Source: Vagococcus coleopterorum
Lineage (GTDB): Bacteria > Bacillota > Bacilli > Lactobacillales > Vagococcaceae
Length of the DNA stretch: 64,000 nt
NCBI RefSeq assembly: GCF_011303955.1
Contig: NZ_CP049886.1
Coordinates: forward strand, 1-64,000
Reading direction: 5' to 3'
The notes under the pieces are model-generated. The model had not been told where the DNA came from, searched no databases, and worked only from the letters and a program-made list of their open reading frames with translations. This document shows positions 63,022 to 64,000 of this stretch, in pieces. The first letter of the stretch is position 1; each line of letters begins with the position of its first letter. The translations under genes were made by a program, and so were the position numbers.

Positions 63022-63756
63022 TTAGTTATATCGCTGCATTTCTTCTAAAAGTTCTGGTTGCCCCATCCGTTTAAAATAATCTTGGGTCACGATATATTCC
63101 AATTCGTCTTTCATTTTGTCATATGTTTTTAAATTCATTTCTACGGGGATAACTAGCGATAGCTCTGCTGCTTTTTCAGAGACCTTACTTGAATATTTAG
63201 GCCTCGCCCCTAAATCATCACTCAATAGTCTTTCAAAGAACGAAAAATACACATAGCTATAAACTAAATCTTTTTTAATACTTCTTTTAATAGCGCGGAG
63301 ACTTTTTGGCAAGAGGAGTTGATAACCATTTCGAAAGGTCACTGCACAATCTGCTGAATCATGGCAACTTTTTAGCGTTGTTATTTGCATAATATTTAAC
63401 CAAATACCACTTTGCCAAACATGTTTTTCTAATGGACTAAAGATTCCCTGAGATGTCATTAAGGGATAGCGATAGCGAAAACCTAAGGTGCGATTTAACA
63501 AGCGCTCCTTTTGACTATGTGTGTGCAAGCAGCCGCCATCTAAATCCGCTAGTAAACATTTCCCTTTGTGTGGACTTGCGTAAATATTAGTGTCATTAAT
63601 AATCAACGTTTGATGTAGCGTGATTGATTGATCTAACATAAAATTTGTTTCAAATGATAATGGATTATAACCGACAACTTGGGCTTCCGAAAAATGGTTG
63701 AACTGTTTACTGGCAACTGATAAATCAAGAAATTGAGTTTTATTGATTCTTTCCAT
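63022..63756 (-). CDS. ComK-like competence transcription factor
   Basis: A 244-residue protein whose middle resembles ComK: a basic stretch around LNRTLGFRYRYPLMTSQGI, then a SPLEKHVWQSGIWLNIMQI segment matching the ComK region ending in CGWISHVHV, and CAVTFRNGYQLLLPKS matching VTFSNGKTMELPIS. ComK activates DNA-uptake genes through AT-box pairs. It is longer than B. subtilis ComK (192). The ATG at 63756 follows GGAAGG; the upstream extension is doubtful. No other competence gene is in view. Confidence 0.65.
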   Translation of the reverse strand: MERINKTQFLDLSVASKQFNHFSEAQVVGYNPLSFETNFMLDQSITLHQTLIINDTNIYASPHKGKCLLADLDGGCLHTHSQKERLLNRTLGFRYRYPLMTSQGIFSPLEKHVWQSGIWLNIMQITTLKSCHDSADCAVTFRNGYQLLLPKSLRAIKRSIKKDLVYSYVYFSFFERLLSDDLGARPKYSSKVSEKAAELSLVIPVEMNLKTYDKMKDELEYIVTQDYFKRMGQPELLEEMQRYN

Positions 63757-63919
63757 TTTTTCACAACCTTCCCGATATATCTTTAGCATCACTTTTTCGG
63801 AACTGAATTTCAACAGCTAAATTAGCATCTGATCGGCTATTTTTATTTTGGCTAATTTCCAAAGGATTAGATAAGATGAACTCAGCTAGCTAGCCCACTA
63901 AATTAAAAGGAGTGAGACA

Positions 63920-64000
63920 ATGGATAAAATCGAAAGTAATAAAATTGAAAGTTATTTTTCCAACAGTTTTGACGATAAGCTTTTTAAAGAAAATTTTAGT
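63920..64000 (+). CDS. 5' end of an unidentified gene
   Basis: A frame opening MDKIESNKIESYFSNSFDDK runs off the right edge after 27 codons. AAAAGGAG lies 7 nt before the ATG, which supports a real start. The visible part is charged and helical, with no family recognised. It diverges from the ComK-like gene. Confidence 0.6.
   Translation, partial: MDKIESNKIESYFSNSFDDKLFKENFS

Overview
The window is a 64 kb piece of a low-GC Gram-positive chromosome of the order Lactobacillales. Gene content points to the Enterococcaceae and most likely a Vagococcus-like species: an mra/dcw cluster start, the recN-argR-tlyA-ispA-xseBA-folD-nusB-asp23 block, L21-Prp-L27, tig-clpX-ysxC, adjacent bgsA/bgsB glycolipid glucosyltransferases, DUF1827 and DUF4044 proteins, a ComK-like factor and LPXTG surface proteins. 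The genus is an inference from family recognition, not from a database comparison.

Layout. 1-4.6 kb: start of the division/cell-wall operon (mraZ, rsmH, ftsL, PBP2x, mraY), minus strand, behind a clear promoter and three tandem MraZ boxes. 4.7-6.4 kb: a small membrane protein, CorA and a DUF4044 micro-protein. 6.4-15 kb: housekeeping operons for DNA repair, arginine regulation, isoprenoids, folate and a Xaa-Pro peptidase. 15-16.7 kb: an extracellular flavoprotein reductase with a likely Rex operator and a candidate flavinylation motif. 16.8-22 kb: two LPXTG surface proteins flanking an Mga-like regulator.

22-26.9 kb is an accessory island with decayed gene fragments, an unknown membrane-anchored protein, and a three-gene unit that is the most interesting part of the window. 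A methyltransferase gene and a two-TM protein gene face each other tail to tail. Each is preceded by the same roughly 36 bp site, in inverted orientation, and a tyrosine recombinase lies just outside. Each site has inverted arms around a 5 bp centre and carries the ribosome-binding site of the gene behind it. This looks like an invertible two-gene switch. A fragment of another tyrosine integrase follows.

27-30.4 kb: L27/Prp/L21 with an L21 leader, a TetR regulator, tRNA-Arg, an orphan bacteriocin-immunity-like gene and a membrane protein. 30.4-40.4 kb: a sigma-54 module made of rpoN, a lactose/cellobiose-class PTS with a GH1 phospho-glycosidase, a DUF871/MupG-like hydrolase and an Eis-like acetyltransferase. 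It is preceded by a consensus -24/-12 promoter and two activator-type repeats 21 bp apart, and by a LevR-type activator gene. 40.5-64 kb: mostly core genes (TrmR-like, MazG-like, engB, clpX, tig, bgsA/bgsB, ptsHI, prfC, CorC-like, AI-2E exporter family, ntdP, mutY, recX, rlmCD-like), ending with a ComK-like gene and the first 27 codons of an unknown gene.
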